In this document: piece by piece, positions 41,200 through 54,247 of the stretch
How the letters are laid out: each line of letters opens with the position of its first letter
Position numbering within the stretch: position 1 is the stretch's first letter
Notes under the pieces: generated by a model
Database searches by the model: none
What the model was told of the DNA's origin: nothing
The model's input: only the letters and a program-made list of their open reading frames with translations
From: Amphibalanus amphitrite
Lineage: Eukaryota > Arthropoda > Thecostraca > Balanomorpha > Balanidae
Assembly (NCBI RefSeq): GCF_019059575.1
Contig: NW_024883381.1
Coordinates: forward strand, 31,568 to 95,567
Length of the DNA stretch: 64,000 nucleotides
Direction of reading: 5' to 3'
Program-made: the position numbers and the translations under genes

Positions 41200-44100
41200 G
41201 CCATGGCAGCTGTGAGGGAGTCCGGGCGATATGGCGGGGCTGTACGGCCGTGATAAGCCCGCGGGGCTGTCGGAGCTGGGCGGTAGCTCTGATGGCCGCC
41301 GGCCCATCGTGTGTGATAGTTGTACTGCTCTGTGGGCGGCTAGCCGGTGTCAATACTGTACAATGGTGCCCGCGCCGGGCCCCGTGCTGTACATAGGTGG
41401 ACCTGACGGATCAAAATGTGTAGCGCTGTATATGTTGAATGTGCGTCGTGTGCTGACTGAAGTTACTGCAGATATTTCTGAATATATCCAGCTGTGTTGT
41501 TTCTGGTGGTTTGTGTGTGTGTTGCCGTCTGACGTGGGTAGATGTAGTTACAAGAACCACAGGTTGCTTGAAATAGCTAAACACTATTCAGTATTTACTT
41601 TAACTGTGTTTTTAATGTGGAAACTAAAGCATTTACCAGGAATGTTTTTGATACTTGCTTAGGCCATTAGTAAATATCTGTCATAAAACGACCTATCGTA
41701 TCATTGGCATTTTCATGCAAAAACTGCAAAGCGGGAACTTTTCCCACCGCGACGTGAATGTAATTTCTTTCAATTTGAAATGAAAGTTCGCCAAAGGAGT
41801 CGAGGGATAGACGCTCAACTACTTTGGAATAACCGAAATTTTAAGTGTTAGCTATCACCACCATTGATCCCTCCACCACCCAAGAGCGCCTCCGGCGGCC
41901 AGCTCCACCCCCAGTTACCCTCTCCCATACAGTGATCCTCCACTCGAACCAGAGACTTCACTTAGTGACTACACCCAGTGACTATACACAAAGTGACTAC
42001 ATCCAGCGACTCTCCGGCCAGCCTCAGTGGACCTCTGTCCCGGTGGCGTATCCCCCCGCCCCCAGTCACCCCTCCACCCCTCCCGGTGACCCCTCCACCC
42101 CCTCCCCACCCTTCCCTCGTTGTCCAGCTACCATATCCCTCCCATCTGCCCTCCACCGCTCCCCGGTGACCCCCTCCTCGTTGACCCGCCGGCCCCATCG
42201 CTCCGACCCGGCGGCCTGTCGGGATGGCGTCTGTCCCTGTGGGCGATAACGCCCCCCGGGAAGCGTCGCCGCCGGGCCCGGCTAATAAGGCGACGGTCGA
42301 TGGCGACAGGCGGACGCAGGCGACGCCCGCGGCGGTTAGATCCGCGCCCAACTCACCAGCGCTACCCCCTCCCGGACTACGACTCGGATTACTCGGCTAC
42401 TCTGACTCTCTGACTCCGGACGGTGGATGTGTGTGGTTAGAGTGATGCCGAATGGAGCTTCAGCGTTTGATCTGAAGTGGCTGCGGTCGACCTCTTTTCT
42501 CACGTCCGCGGTAGTTTTCCACGAGAAGTGTCGTCAGGAATCGACGATGGCTGTCCCCGGTACCCGACCTCGGACGAAGCTACGCCGCTGATCGGACGCC
42601 GTGCGACTCTGTAGCGCTACCGGGCAGACGTTACGTGCTCTGGAGTGTTGTCCTCCCTACATCTACCCTCCCCTTTGCCACTCCCACCGGCAATCGGCAG
42701 CAACAGTTGGTACTCCGGCCCCGCGCCAGCGCACTAAGCCGCTAACGACACATTTTGGGGATCAAAGAGACCAGAACGAGATGAAAAGTGTCCGCCCGTG
42801 CGTGGCACGCAGTAGGGGTTCGAGATGGTAACTGAATGTAAATGCTCCACGCAAGTGTGACACAAAACTGGATTGCCCGGTAGACGGTACCTTCTGCTGT
42901 AGGTGCTGGTACATATCGTCTTTCCCTACCTTTGAAGATATATTTCATCGCCACTATTCCAAAGAACGTCTACGATACAGATTGCAGAGACGTGCCGTGG
43001 CGGGAGCCCGGTAGAAACGCTCCCTGGCAGGTAGGCTGCACCGCGGGACGCCAATGCTGTGCGGTACAGTATCATGTCAGGCGTTTGACAGCTAACGCCA
43101 TCTATGAGGCAAGTTTGTAAGCATTTTCGTTTGAGCGGTTATGTAGACATTTGAAAGTGCTTTCAGCTTTCGGTGTTCTTTCCTGTTGTTTCTGTTTCTG
43201 AAAAGCGTGAGGTTGATGTGACTTCATTTGTTTTCAACAAAATTGAGCAGCTCTTTCATCAGTCGCATATTCGAGAGCACTTTCATTTCATAATTTAGAG
43301 CTGCTGAAACGCATAATGCCAGCTGGCGATACCGTACGAGAACATCTCCGGCCCTGCCAGACTGGTCATCATACGCCACTCTTCTATCCCTTCAGCCTCT
43401 ATCGAGACGACGTTCCTCTGCGCACGAGGAGCGGCAGTCTGCGAGCCGTGCGATCGACTCGCCAGTGACCCGGCGCGCCTGTGTTTGTTGTCGTTGGCCC
43501 GCCGGCCTCTCAGTCGCATGGGCACAGATTAAGAGGTGACACTGCAGCGTCACGAGACACATGTCACAAATGACAGCTGTCACCTGGTGAATGCCAAGGC
43601 TGAGTCTGTGACGGGCTGGGTGAGGTCGAGTGTCGAATACCTCACAGGTGGCTAGATATAGATAGATATTGGTGGAGATGTCAGATAACATACAAATTGC
43701 TAGAAGTGTAAGTATCTATAGTTTTTTTAAAGGATAAAAAATCGTAAATGTATTAAAAAGCGTATTAAAAATGTTGAGAATATACCTATAGGCGCCGATG
43801 ACCACTGTAGTCCGGGTGGCCGAACCCCCGAATATACCTATAGATAAAAAACATGAAAGGGATATGGTTTGTTGAAATTTGGATATTTCAGTTTAAGTTT
43901 TTGTTTTGAGATTAAATTTTCTTAGTGACGTGACGCAATTCACATGCGAGTATATGCTTATAAAACTATGCATAGGTTAGGTATTTACACAGGCCATAAC
44001 AACTGCATTACGTACCGACTCTTCAGTGCTCTAGCACTGACTATTTTAATTGTTCTAGAACATGTGGCTACATTTTTCACCGTTACGCATTTGTACCACT

Positions 44101-45070
44101 GCAAAAGCGGTGACGGATATCGTAGTCCGTGAATTACTGGCTGTAATGAATCACTTCGCTGGCTTTGCCAGTGAAATATTGTCACGGGCTCATTTGGATT
44201 GGAAAGAGACAGCAGCTTTTGCAAAAATGATTGTATACAATGCATATGTCTCCTTTTTATCTCAGATTGCAGAGTAAATCAGTGACATAAAGAACCTTTG
44301 TCATTATGGGATGAGAATGTAAGTGTTTGGAACGAAAAGCTGTTCGCTGATTTGCCTCCGCATATCTCACCTTAGGTACTCATCTTAGTAATCGGTCAGT
44401 GGGGATCAGCATGAGTCAGCTCTTGTAGCGCCGCAATGTTTGGCAGACGGCACGCAATACGCATCGAAGTGCAGAGAGTTGACCCTGGCGAATGCTGCAG
44501 CGGCGCTTCAAACATGTCAATAATCCAATATGTATACCTATACATAGAACGTTCTGTTCAAAGGTTCAAATGTTTTTTTTTGTCATCCTTATCGAATAAA
44601 GAGTGTTTAAAACATCGCTGAAGGTAAGCTATGCAAATACAGTCATGGACCTCTACATGTCGGATGGAATGCGTGTTTTATTTCCTGAAATAGTCATTCG
44701 CGTTGTCGCCTTACGCTTTCATCTCGTATCCTCTCACCTTGCATTAGATTCGGTGGTCGATTTTCCTCTCAGAGTCCGTTCAGACGACAGCGCATGCTCC
44801 AGTATACCGTTCAGTCATCTGTGAACCCAGCTGACTGTCCAGTCACTTAGTTGACTGGCTCATCTCCCGACCCAGTCAGCTGACCATGAATGACAATCTG
44901 CCGGTCGGCCGTTGTCATGGCAACCCGGGAAACAGGCGACTTCTGGCGAGCTGGTGCCGCAATCAATCGGCGGCCGGCGCGCGCGCAGCCGCCGCCGCCT
45001 CGGCGGAGCGCCGCTGACAGTCGGCGGCCGGCGGCGGCACGGGTGCGGTGCGTGCGGCGGGGAATGTGAA
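41200..45070. other. Spinster-Kv4 intergenic region, no gene seen
   Basis: Several open frames of 60-140 codons occur (for example 41231-41662 and 44062-44277), but none shows recognisable domains, splice support or a paired exon. 41850-42170 is C-rich low complexity. An isolated AATAAA lies at 44595-44600. The last few hundred bases become CpG-rich, as expected for the Kv4 promoter and 5' UTR. Confidence 0.45.
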
Positions 45071-45071
45071 C

Positions 45072-45127
45072 GCCGGAGCCGGAACCGGAGCCGGGAGCCG
45101 GGAGCCGGGAGCCGAGTGCCGGAGCCG
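45072..45127 (+). repeat. GGAGCCG/GGGAGCC tandem run in the Kv4 5' leader
   Basis: GCCGGAGCCG and GGGAGCCGGGAGCCG units directly upstream of the Kv4 start codon. The transcript would be G-rich here and prone to stable structure. No in-frame ATG precedes 45138. Confidence 0.7.
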
Positions 45128-45137
45128 TGCTGAGGCG

Positions 45138-46252
45138 ATGGCGTCCGTGGCCGCGTGGCTGCCGTTCGCCCGCGCGGCGGCCATCGGCTGGGTACCGATC
45201 GCCAACCAGCCGCTGCCGGAGCCGCCCGTGGCGCGCGACCGGCGCCGCGCCGATGATGAGAAGCTCATCATCAACGTGTCCGGTAGGAAATTCGAGACTT
45301 GGCGCAACACGGTGGAAAAATACCCGGACTCGCTGCTCGGCTCAAACGAGCGTGACTTTTTCTATGAGGAGGACACGAAAGAGTATTTTTTCGACCGGGA
45401 TCCAGACATTTTCCGGCATATCCTTAATTATTACCGCACGGGGAAGCTGCACTACCCGAAACACGAGTGTCTGACCAGCTACGACGAGGAGCTGGCCTTT
45501 TTCGGAATCATTCCAGACGTCATCGGAGACTGCTGCTATGAGGACTATCGAGACAGGAAACGTGAGAACGCCGAACGCCTTCTCGACGACAAAATGTCAG
45601 AGAACGGCGAGGGCACGCTCGTGCCGCTGGCCAGCCTGCGCGAGAAGATGTGGCGCGCCTTCGAGAACCCCCACACCTCGACGGCGGCTCTGGTGTTCTA
45701 CTATGTCACCGGCTTCTTCATCGCCGTCTCCGTGCTGGCTAACGTAGCGGAAACGGTCTCCTGTGGAGAGGTGCCTGGCAAGGCAGAGCCGCTGCCGTGC
45801 GGCGAGCGCTACGAGGTCATCTTCTTCTGCCTAGACACGGCATGCGTGATGATCTTCACGGCCGAGTACCTGCTGCGCCTGTACGCTGCGCCCGACCGCT
45901 GCAAGTTCGTGCGCAGCGTGATGAGCATCATCGACGTGGTGGCCATCCTGCCCTACTACATCGGACTGGGCATCACCGATAACGACGACGTGTCGGGCGC
46001 GTTCGTCACGCTCCGGGTGTTCCGCGTCTGTCGGATCTTCAAGTTCTCGCGTCATTCCCAGGGGCTGCGCATCCTCGGCTACACGCTCAAGTCGTGCGCC
46101 AAGGAGCTGGGCTTCCTGGTGTTCTCGCTCGCCATGGCCATCATCATTTTCGCCACCGTCATGTTCTATGCCGAGAAGAAGGTGAAGGGCTCGACGTTCA
46201 CGTCCATTCCGGCGTCCTTCTGGTACACGATTGTTACCATGACGACACTTGG
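45138..46252 (+). CDS. Shal: Shal/Kv4 voltage-gated potassium channel, first coding exon
   Basis: 371 codons plus two bases, from the Kv4 hallmark N-terminus [18 protein letters not shown] to TTLG just before the GYGD selectivity filter, where the donor GG|GTGAGT lies. The T1 tetramerisation domain (41-140) carries the Kv4 zinc motif HX5CX20CC (H105, C111, C132, C133). S1 is about 184-206, S2 224-246, S3 257-276. The S4 sensor ([18 protein letters not shown], about 291-308) has regularly spaced Arg/Lys, and S5 is about 324-345. Channels of this type give the A-type current of neurons and muscle. Vertebrate KCND genes also end exon 1 at this site. The N-terminus binds KChIP-type partners in vertebrates. 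Missing here: selectivity filter, S6 and C-terminus. Confidence 0.96.
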
Positions 46253-48552
46253 GTGAGTACCTCAATGTGCGACCACATATCGCTTTTTATCACGATTTGC
46301 CGTCTTTGGATACCAGTGAATTAGGAATTACTGTGGGAGGATAGGTAGCGCAAAAACGACAATAGTTGCATAGCACCTAGTACCTTGATAAGTTGGCATT
46401 GCATGCAACTTGGTGAGCCCTATTACCTAAAGTCTAATAAGTTTTATTATCGGGATTCATAATTCTTTAATCGCCCTTTGGGATGTTTATTTTGCATGTT
46501 TACGTATAACCTATTATATGCTGTATTACATAACGTATGCTTATAATTTCACAGAAACAAGAATGAAAATAGTTTAGAGATAAGGTAAAATGCAAGTACG
46601 GAAATGCCACGTTTTTATGAGGCTCTACGCAAAGATAACCGATGATCATTTTATCATTATTTTTTAATCTAAGCTTCATGAACATACCTAGCTAATAAGT
46701 GTACATGTTTTCACGAACAGTTGATGGCAATGAATTGGCATTTAATATATATTAAAGACTCGATTCATTATCAGTTCTACTCCGTATAATTACAACAAAA
46801 GAAATTACAATAATATATCGTATAGCAGAATAGCCCAGCATGCAACGCATCACCAGGTTGTCGATTATCATATCAAAACATAATTTAGCTGCCGAAATCA
46901 CTTTTTTCTGAAAAAAAAAATGTTTGGTGCAAAACGAACGACAGCCGTACCTTTACGCCTTACATTTTATGGATTCATGGCTTTATTTTCCTCGATCGTC
47001 TAATTAAAGCCGAATATATGTTACTATGAGGCATGTGTTTTACCAACGGATATATAATAACGACTGCATGTCCTTTTCAAAGACCGCATGCCGTATGGTT
47101 GTACCGGCATAAAAATGTGCGTCTTTTAATTTCTATTATAAGTGAAGCAGGTCGGTAAATTGGGGACTGTCTCAGCTCTTCTTTCTGGAGCGAAATCTAG
47201 GAAAGTATGTCTGGTAGCAGAAGTGGCCTGTGTTAGATAACTACGAGCAGCCGGATTGGCAGGCCCGGGTAAACTGGCTCACTAACTGGTTTGCATTAAA
47301 AGCAGCAGACATTCTGGCTTATCTTAATTAACTTTTACTTCCCTGTTTGGAATTTGTGAGTAGTTGAGCCGAATTATCTTGCATATATAACTCTATATAA
47401 CTCTTTGTAGGAAAGAGTTGCTTTGTTTTGGAAATACTTACTGAAATGTGCTACAATTCCATTCCATTTCCAGTCGAGCAAATATGATGCTCTCAAAAGT
47501 TGGAGCTTTGAGACAATGTTTCAGTCAGCATTTATCACGTTAGCTTCCAAAGAATTCATGCTGATAAACTGATAAAAAGTTTCCAGATTGCTCACGAGGC
47601 CGCAAACATCTGATTTTACGTTAGACTGTGCCGATGGCATTTCTCGAAATCACTTCGTCGAATTCCGAGCGGATATTGTGTCCATGTTCAGCAGGGCATA
47701 AGTTTGAAAATGCTGCCAAATAGCCACTGAGAGGCTGAGCGCCTAGTGACAAGAGCAGGCTGGCGCTTCTGTCAGGTCTGGTGGCTGCAGGCCCGAAAGG
47801 CAAGCATATTTCTCAGGAACGGCTCTGTTTGGGAAATTGTCCGTGGCGTTAAATGTGTGAGACCGCCGGGTTCGCTGCAGGCGCCCAGTTGATCGCGCTA
47901 AGCTATGCGCCGGAGCGGAGCCGCCAGCAACTTGCAGATCTCAGCGGTTCAGTTTCAGCAAAATGGCCTCGGCCCGGCTGTAAATGGCCGCAGTTTTAGC
48001 CGGGTCGGTGCGAGTGGAGGCGCTATTTTGGAGTGCGGACACCCATTAGCGCCGTTCGTCGTGTACCTGGGGGAGGACGGCGAACTCAGTGCACTGACCC
48101 ACACTGTTTGACGGTGATTTCCAACGGCTTGCCGGTGCTTACAAACCACTATCGGGCACAGGGTCTCGATGTTGACACGCCGGTCAATATCTGTGTTCAT
48201 AACAAACGGAGTCACGTGTTCACTAATGCCAGGCTGTCCAGTGCCAATCTGTGTACTCCGACCTGAGGCTAAGCAATCACTAAAGGGTTCATGGGAGGCA
48301 CACAAATGGTGACAGTCCTGAGTCCCCAACGTAGCTCAGCGCCGAAGGCAATGACATTGACAATTGATGATGCAATGAGATGAGAACTTTAAGATAAATA
48401 AATTTTTGACAACATATAAAAATTGACCACGTATGTCGTATGCTAAGTGTAGACTTCAAAGCTAAATCCGTTTAATGATTTTGCTTTTAATAGTAAAATT
48501 GATGAATGCCAGTAGCAATGTACTGTCAACATTCTGCGGAAGCTAACTAATT

Positions 48553-48733
48553 CCATGAATGATGAATAAGCTGGAGAATGCGACAATCAAACAATCATTT
48601 CTTTTTTCTTAAAAATTTTATTTTCCACTCGCTGGCTTACCTAAATGCCTGGAATGATGAATAAGCCGAAGAAGTTAACAATAAGGCAGTCGATTTCATA
48701 TTCATTTGTTTTTTTTTCATTCGCTGACTTCAG
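48553..48733. repeat. Imperfect tandem duplication, about 95-bp unit
   Basis: Two copies start GAATGATGAATAAGC (about 48556 and 48652) and end in a T-rich run followed by TCGCTG(G/A)CTT. They are diverged in the middle. Confidence 0.65.
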
Positions 48734-50307
48734 CTGACTGTAGTTGCCCCACGAGCTTCAGACGAAAGCTATCCGCAGATCAAATCTAAAGGGACCGAGA
48801 CAAGGTTAGTATGGGCGCTTACCATGCCAAAAGTCCTTGTCTACCGATTAGAGTCGACATAGGTACCTATGTGACAGTTACACGGGCTTCCAGTCCACCC
48901 CGTGGCTTCACAGTTGGTTTGGACAGGACCAGGATGTTATAAAGGACTCCCAGGTCAGCCAGTACAGTTTCGATGGCTGAACTGTCTCGGAGAAGCCCTT
49001 TGATTCGAGAACCGCGACTGGTTGAGTTCTGCTGCCGGGCCGTGGCGACTGAAAAGGTCGCCTGTCACCCGGACGGACGAGCAAGAATCCAATCGCGACG
49101 GGTATCGAGTCGACCGGCGCTGGCGACTGTCGAAGTGGAACGCAGCTTCTCCAGGCACTGCATTCCATGGACTAGAGGCTGACGGAGCAGGGAGGGCCTG
49201 GGGTGTCCAGGCGTGCTGAGTGCTCACAGGCATGGTGACGACCTTTGTGCCGCTGCGGAGCCCTGGGGAGGGGGAGGGGAGGAGCCGGTGTGGCTGTCAG
49301 GCTAGCCGCACTCCGTGTCAGCCGACCATGGTGCTCCGACCCGGCGCTGGCCGCGTGTTTCCCGGCTGTGTCCGTCCTTCAGTGACCCCCGTGACCCCTC
49401 TACACGAGCGGATCACCAGTGGTGACGCCGTCCGCTGGTGCTGGTGTCACGAGTGACGCACGACACCGCTGCCTGCCCGCCGCCCGCCGCCGCGTCGCCG
49501 GCCAGTTATGGGCCGCGTTTCCTGTGTTGCCGAGCCATGCATGCAACTTTGCAGCGGCGCTTCGGCGGCGATCGATTTCAGATTAGCCCCGATGCCGGTA
49601 ATATGCAGGTACGAATGGCGATTGCGTTTAGATTGGGCCATAAAGAGCATTATAAAGATTGTGTGAGTGAGGATGTTACTAGATCCATGGAATAGTATCG
49701 GTATTAGGGATTCTGTCCAAACGGCACGAACATCGCTTTTGGATCATCATTCACATGGGCGGATGGCAATTAATGTGGGGAGCCTATTTAATCTCCAATA
49801 AGCCCATATTTACTCGCTAAATGGAGATTCCTATTCATGGGTTTTATTCAGATGCCACGTTGACATGACAGAAATAAAGTACCTATAGAGCCTCCATTTA
49901 GCCTCAATTTTGAAACTATCGGGTGGGATAGCTGAAGTTGCAGAATATCACGCGCCTATCAGGAGTAGACATACAATATATGTAACGAGACAATCGCTTT
50001 ATCGCCACTGGTTACAGCGTTTTCTTTCTTTTTCTTTTGTTGTATTCTCGGTCAATGAAACAACCTCTACTGGTGTATGAAGAGACACTACTCTTCTTGC
50101 AGACCTACGTATATACTCGTATTACCGTCGGACGGACTCGGTGTTAGGTTTCTATTCAGTTAGAACCTTCTGTATCCGAGCCGTACTGAGACAGCAACAA
50201 TACCAGTACTGTGGTGGGGAGCCACGAGCAGAGCCCGAGCCCTGATCGCACCCCGTTTATTTATCAGCAGTCTGCGACCATGCTGCTACTTTTTGGCTCC
50301 TCATTGG

Positions 50308-50561
50308 CAGGGCTGCGGAGTCGGAGTCGGAGTCGGAGTCGGAGTCGGAGTCGATTTTAGAAACCCGAGCCGGAGTCGGAGTCGGAGTCACCGAGAATCT
50401 GTCGACTCCGCAGCCCTGCTTGGTCTGCGGAGTCGGAGTCGGGAGTTGGAGTCGGTCGGAGTCGACAATTCTGCCCGGAGTCGGAGTTGGAGCTGGTTTT
50501 TGAAAGCCGGAGTCGGAGTCGGAGTCGGAGTCGCCGAAAATCCATCGACTCCGCAGCCCTG
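50308..50561. mobile_element. hAT-like MITE built of GGAGTC repeats, double unit
   Basis: Flanked by the exact 8-bp duplication CTCATTGG (50300-50307 and 50562-50569). Ends CAGGGCTGCGGAGTCGGAG and the complement. The interior is GGAGTC microsatellite. A second complete-looking right end (ACTCCGCAGCCCTG) occurs at about 50406-50420, followed by a new left-type end, so the element is a head-to-tail pair of units inside one target duplication. The minus strand is GACTCC-rich. No coding capacity. Confidence 0.92.
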
Positions 50562-51823
50562 CTCATTGGTCGAATTCAAGTGGTCTATTCGTTAGACCAA
50601 TGAGAGGCCAAGCCGCGCCAGCAATAACTTCCTTATATGGGGAAAACCGACAGCACGCTGATATAAAAACAGCGACGGAACAGGGCCCTGGTGGTGGCCG
50701 CTGTCTGCTCGAGTCGGTTGATGAAGCGCAGTCACCGGCACGCCGACGGGGCTCACCCCTGGACCCACTCAGGGTGAGAGGTCGGGGTCAGAGGCTCTGC
50801 GCCATGTCCGCCGCGCTGATGTGGTCGTCCGGACCGAACCTAGGGTGCGGCTGTTTCCGTCAGTGTCTCAAACTGGTCATAATTAGCTAAACCCGCTGTC
50901 GGCCGACCTGCGACTAAGTTTGTCCGCCTCCGCCAATCTGGCTCGGGAAAGGAAAGGTCATCTGGAAATAGGCCCAACCAGCGCCGCGCGGAGAAGAGGA
51001 GTGGGAGGGTTGCGGAGTGCACGCAGATGTCTCTTCTATACTTGGCCAAAGAGAGGCGGATAATTTGTGGAGTTGGAATGGTGCCTCATCCTGGCAGCTT
51101 CAGACGGCTGAATATTTCGATGCAGTACCATTACAGCTGGTGCAATTTTATGATGATCCTTTTATGCTCGCTACGTTCTATTATTAGAATGAAAGTTATG
51201 GTGTCGGCACGAATGATCATCTTTCAATTTCATCCAACGTCCTGTTTAACGTTATGACAATAAAGTGTCTTTTATTCTGACATATATCTGAGAAATAATT
51301 AACTTCCATTCCAATTTCATTTGTAAAATTTCTCAGCGCTCTATTACGCGGCGGAAATTCATCACAAATATTAGTCCGGCTGAAGTTATTGGCGATTACA
51401 GCATTAGCTGTTCTGAGCGCAATAACGGCGGCGGCTCAACTTTCGGCGCACTATATGGAGCACGTCAACTCTAGTTAGTTGACAGCGCGAATTGGTCGGC
51501 CGACCTCAGCTCTGGGACGAACGGACTGGGTGGGCCATGACAGTGCATTGCAGCTGGTATGTTGAAAGTAATATGGAATGACTTCATTGTGAATGTCTTC
51601 ATAGTTATTTTTCTTTGTCCTTCTACAATGCATTCTCTAGGATGGGACATCTTTTCTTAAGGTTTTACTTTATTTTGTTTATCCTTCCTCTTCTTTTTCA
51701 TATCCATGCATTTATTACTATTGAACTTTCAGCTCATATGGAGTCTATATACGAGCTTATATAGAATCTAGACAATGGTGGCATTGTTATCAGCTGGTGA
51801 GTCTTACCCGCAACATGAACACT

Positions 51824-52035
51824 GAGGGTGGAGACTTCCACAGGCGTCCAACTGGCGTCTAACTGAGCAGACGTCCAAGTTGGCGTCTAACTTGGCGTCT
51901 AACTGTTGGACGGAGACTTCCAAGCTAGACGCGTCTAAATTTAGCCGTCGCCAGATAGACGCAGCGGCCGTCCAGCTAGACGCGTCTAAGACTTAGACGC
52001 GTCTAGCTAGACGCGAAATGGAAGTCTCCACCCTG
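51824..52035. mobile_element. MITE with AGGGTGGAGACTTCCA ends and internal GCGTCTAGC palindromes
   Basis: Left end GAGGGTGGAGACTTCCA and right end TGGAAGTCTCCACCCTG are inverted repeats of about 16 bp. The interior repeats GGCGTCTAACT and TAGACGCGTCTA, a self-complementary unit. Target duplications are unclear (GAAC shared on both sides at most). Superfamily not assigned; the CAGGG-type right end would suit hAT. Confidence 0.8.
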
Positions 52036-53065
52036 AACGTTTCATAGGTACCTGTCTTCGTACTTTCATGAAGGAACCGTCATTTAATTTTTATTTTCGA
52101 CATTGACAGCTGCAAAGCAACATGGAGCGGATTTATTGCTGAATTGACGTCAAAGAACCGCTGTCATTACTACCATCCTGATCATTTCTTGCAATGGCCT
52201 TCACGTGCCTCACAGCTACTAATCGATGTCGAGCAATCAAAAGGACGCAAGGCGCGAGGTGCATACGAATTGACTCAGCTAAAATGGTGCACTATAATTG
52301 CAGCAGAGCTGTATGTAGTGACTACTACATAAGGATGTGCGATGGTAGCTCTGCAAACACCCAGGGCCCTATGCAACCGATTTAGGACATGTGATGTAAA
52401 GCAGGAGCTGCATGCTAAACTAACTTATGGTCATGCTGAGTCATGCACGAAACATATTGGGTTCTTTATTCAAATGTCATACCGCAATAAAGAGATTGTC
52501 ATCTGTCATAGCGAATGAAATGGATATCGAGCTTCTTGCTCTAATGACTTGACTTTTATGAGTTTTGGATATCACTAAGCCTTGAGGTGATCTCATCTCG
52601 CTTTCATGAATTTCTTTTTTTAATGCAGATACCTTCCGACTAATAGATTTCATTATGCGCTTTCCTGTCAGATGTGATATAACATAAAAAGATAGCTGAT
52701 ATATATTTTTTCGTAAAAACATTTCCCTTCTACTCTCCCGTCGGCTTCAAAGTTGTAAACTCCCAGACCAGACACTGTCAATTAGTTATATGCTGCTCAG
52801 CGTTGCTCTCTCGCAGCTGGGTCTCTTCTTCCTTGTCAGCTCCTCCATCAATACGGTCCAATTATTGCTTGCGTATTCAGCATGATGCACAATGGCTCAC
52901 TTTGCCTACTGTGTTAATTGTTCAAAATTCACCCTGGATTTTGGCGAGACGACCCGGCCACCTAACACCACAGCTCGCTGCAGCGGCTCTGATAAGACGT
53001 TATAGTCTGATCGACTCCGCTGCCAGACGAGCGTGGTCAACACTGATCAATTGACCGCCCAGCGA

Positions 53066-53210
53066 GGCGGCTCCTGACTTCTGCACGGAAGAGCGTCTGC
53101 TCCTCAGCTTTCTCCGGAGGCGGCTCCTGTCTCCTGACGGTTAGACTGCTCAGCTTTCTCCAGAAGCGACTCCTGTCTTCTGCACGGCAGACCCTCTGCA
53201 CTGCTGGTCA
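53066..53210. repeat. Tandem repeat, about 60-bp unit, 2-3 copies
   Basis: Units share GCGGCTCCTG, CTTCTGCACGG and CTCAGCTTTCTCCGGA-like blocks. The last copy is truncated. Confidence 0.65.
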
Positions 53211-54093
53211 GCCTCCCCCCCCCTCCCCCATCGCTTCTTCTGTCTCTTGATAGCAGACTGCCTGTTTTGAGCTCTGTGCAGCAGATAGACGTATATCCAT
53301 GGAGACGGGCGAACTGTCAGCGAGACAGACCATGCCTCTCGATGGGTACTGACGGTCAGATTACTCATTTCTAGGCATAGGTACTTTATCATTAAAGATT
53401 TAACATTGATGATAATTTTAACATTATATGAGTGGACGCTTTTTATGGAAACCCGCCTTAAAAGTTCAATAAAAGTAATGCTTACAGATTCACTTATACC
53501 TTCCAGTGCGGTAGAAAGCTGAGCCCAGACCCATACAGCTTGTAGGCATTATTGTAATTACTCGTGCCAATATGCTTACAGCCTTACACATAATATTACA
53601 CCGGAAATTGTGCAAGTCAAATCCAACGATTCAACAGATTAACTTAAGACCAGCCTAAATGCCATCACAGGCAGATTCTGTGTTACAACACCAATGCATT
53701 AAATTAATCAGAGCAATCCAGTTTGACGCACTTCAATCTGGCGATATTGCGTAAGCAGGCGTTCACTCGAGTGCGGCGAGGCCTCGCTGTTGCGGTTGCG
53801 GCGAGCTTCTGTGTTTGTCCCACCGGCCGTTTGGCGGAGTTCTTCAGTCCAAAGAGGTAGTATTCTGTCTCGATTGACCCCTGTGGAGGCTCGGCTCCCT
53901 CCGATCATGCAGCGTCCCATCTCGTACGTTCGTCCGCCGGTCGGGGACTTAATTTCACCACTCGTGTCCTCCGCATGATGACCCTTGAGTGATCTGACTG
54001 GGACAGGGAAGTGGCTCATATCTCGCTCAGTCCTCCGCAGGCCCCAGGAGCCCACTCAGTCCTCGACTCAGTCCACCCAGGGCGTCGAGCCAG

Positions 54094-54247
54094 CAGTAGC
54101 GGCGGAACACCTTCAGCTAAGGGGGGGGGGGGGGGGCACTGCCGAATTTTGGTCCCATTCTTTCCATGTAACGCCCATAGGGCTAACGTTAAAATGGCAA
54201 AATCAAGGGGGCACGGTGCCCCGGTGCCCCCCATTCCGCCGCCTATG
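54094..54247. mobile_element. hAT-like MITE (family A, copy 2)
   Basis: 154 bp, flanked by the exact 8-bp duplication CGAGCCAG (54086-54093 and 54248-54255). Same ends and interior as 31522-31677, in the same orientation. It differs mainly by a long G-run (54121-54137) and a few substitutions. No coding capacity. Confidence 0.93.

Noticed and set aside
44062-44277. 71-codon + frame with helical composition
   Set aside because: No homologue recognised, no splice signals with matching partner, and no start context support.
45831-46265. 144-codon minus-strand open frame
   Set aside because: Antisense shadow of the Kv4 exon, rich in His/Asp as expected from reversed codons.
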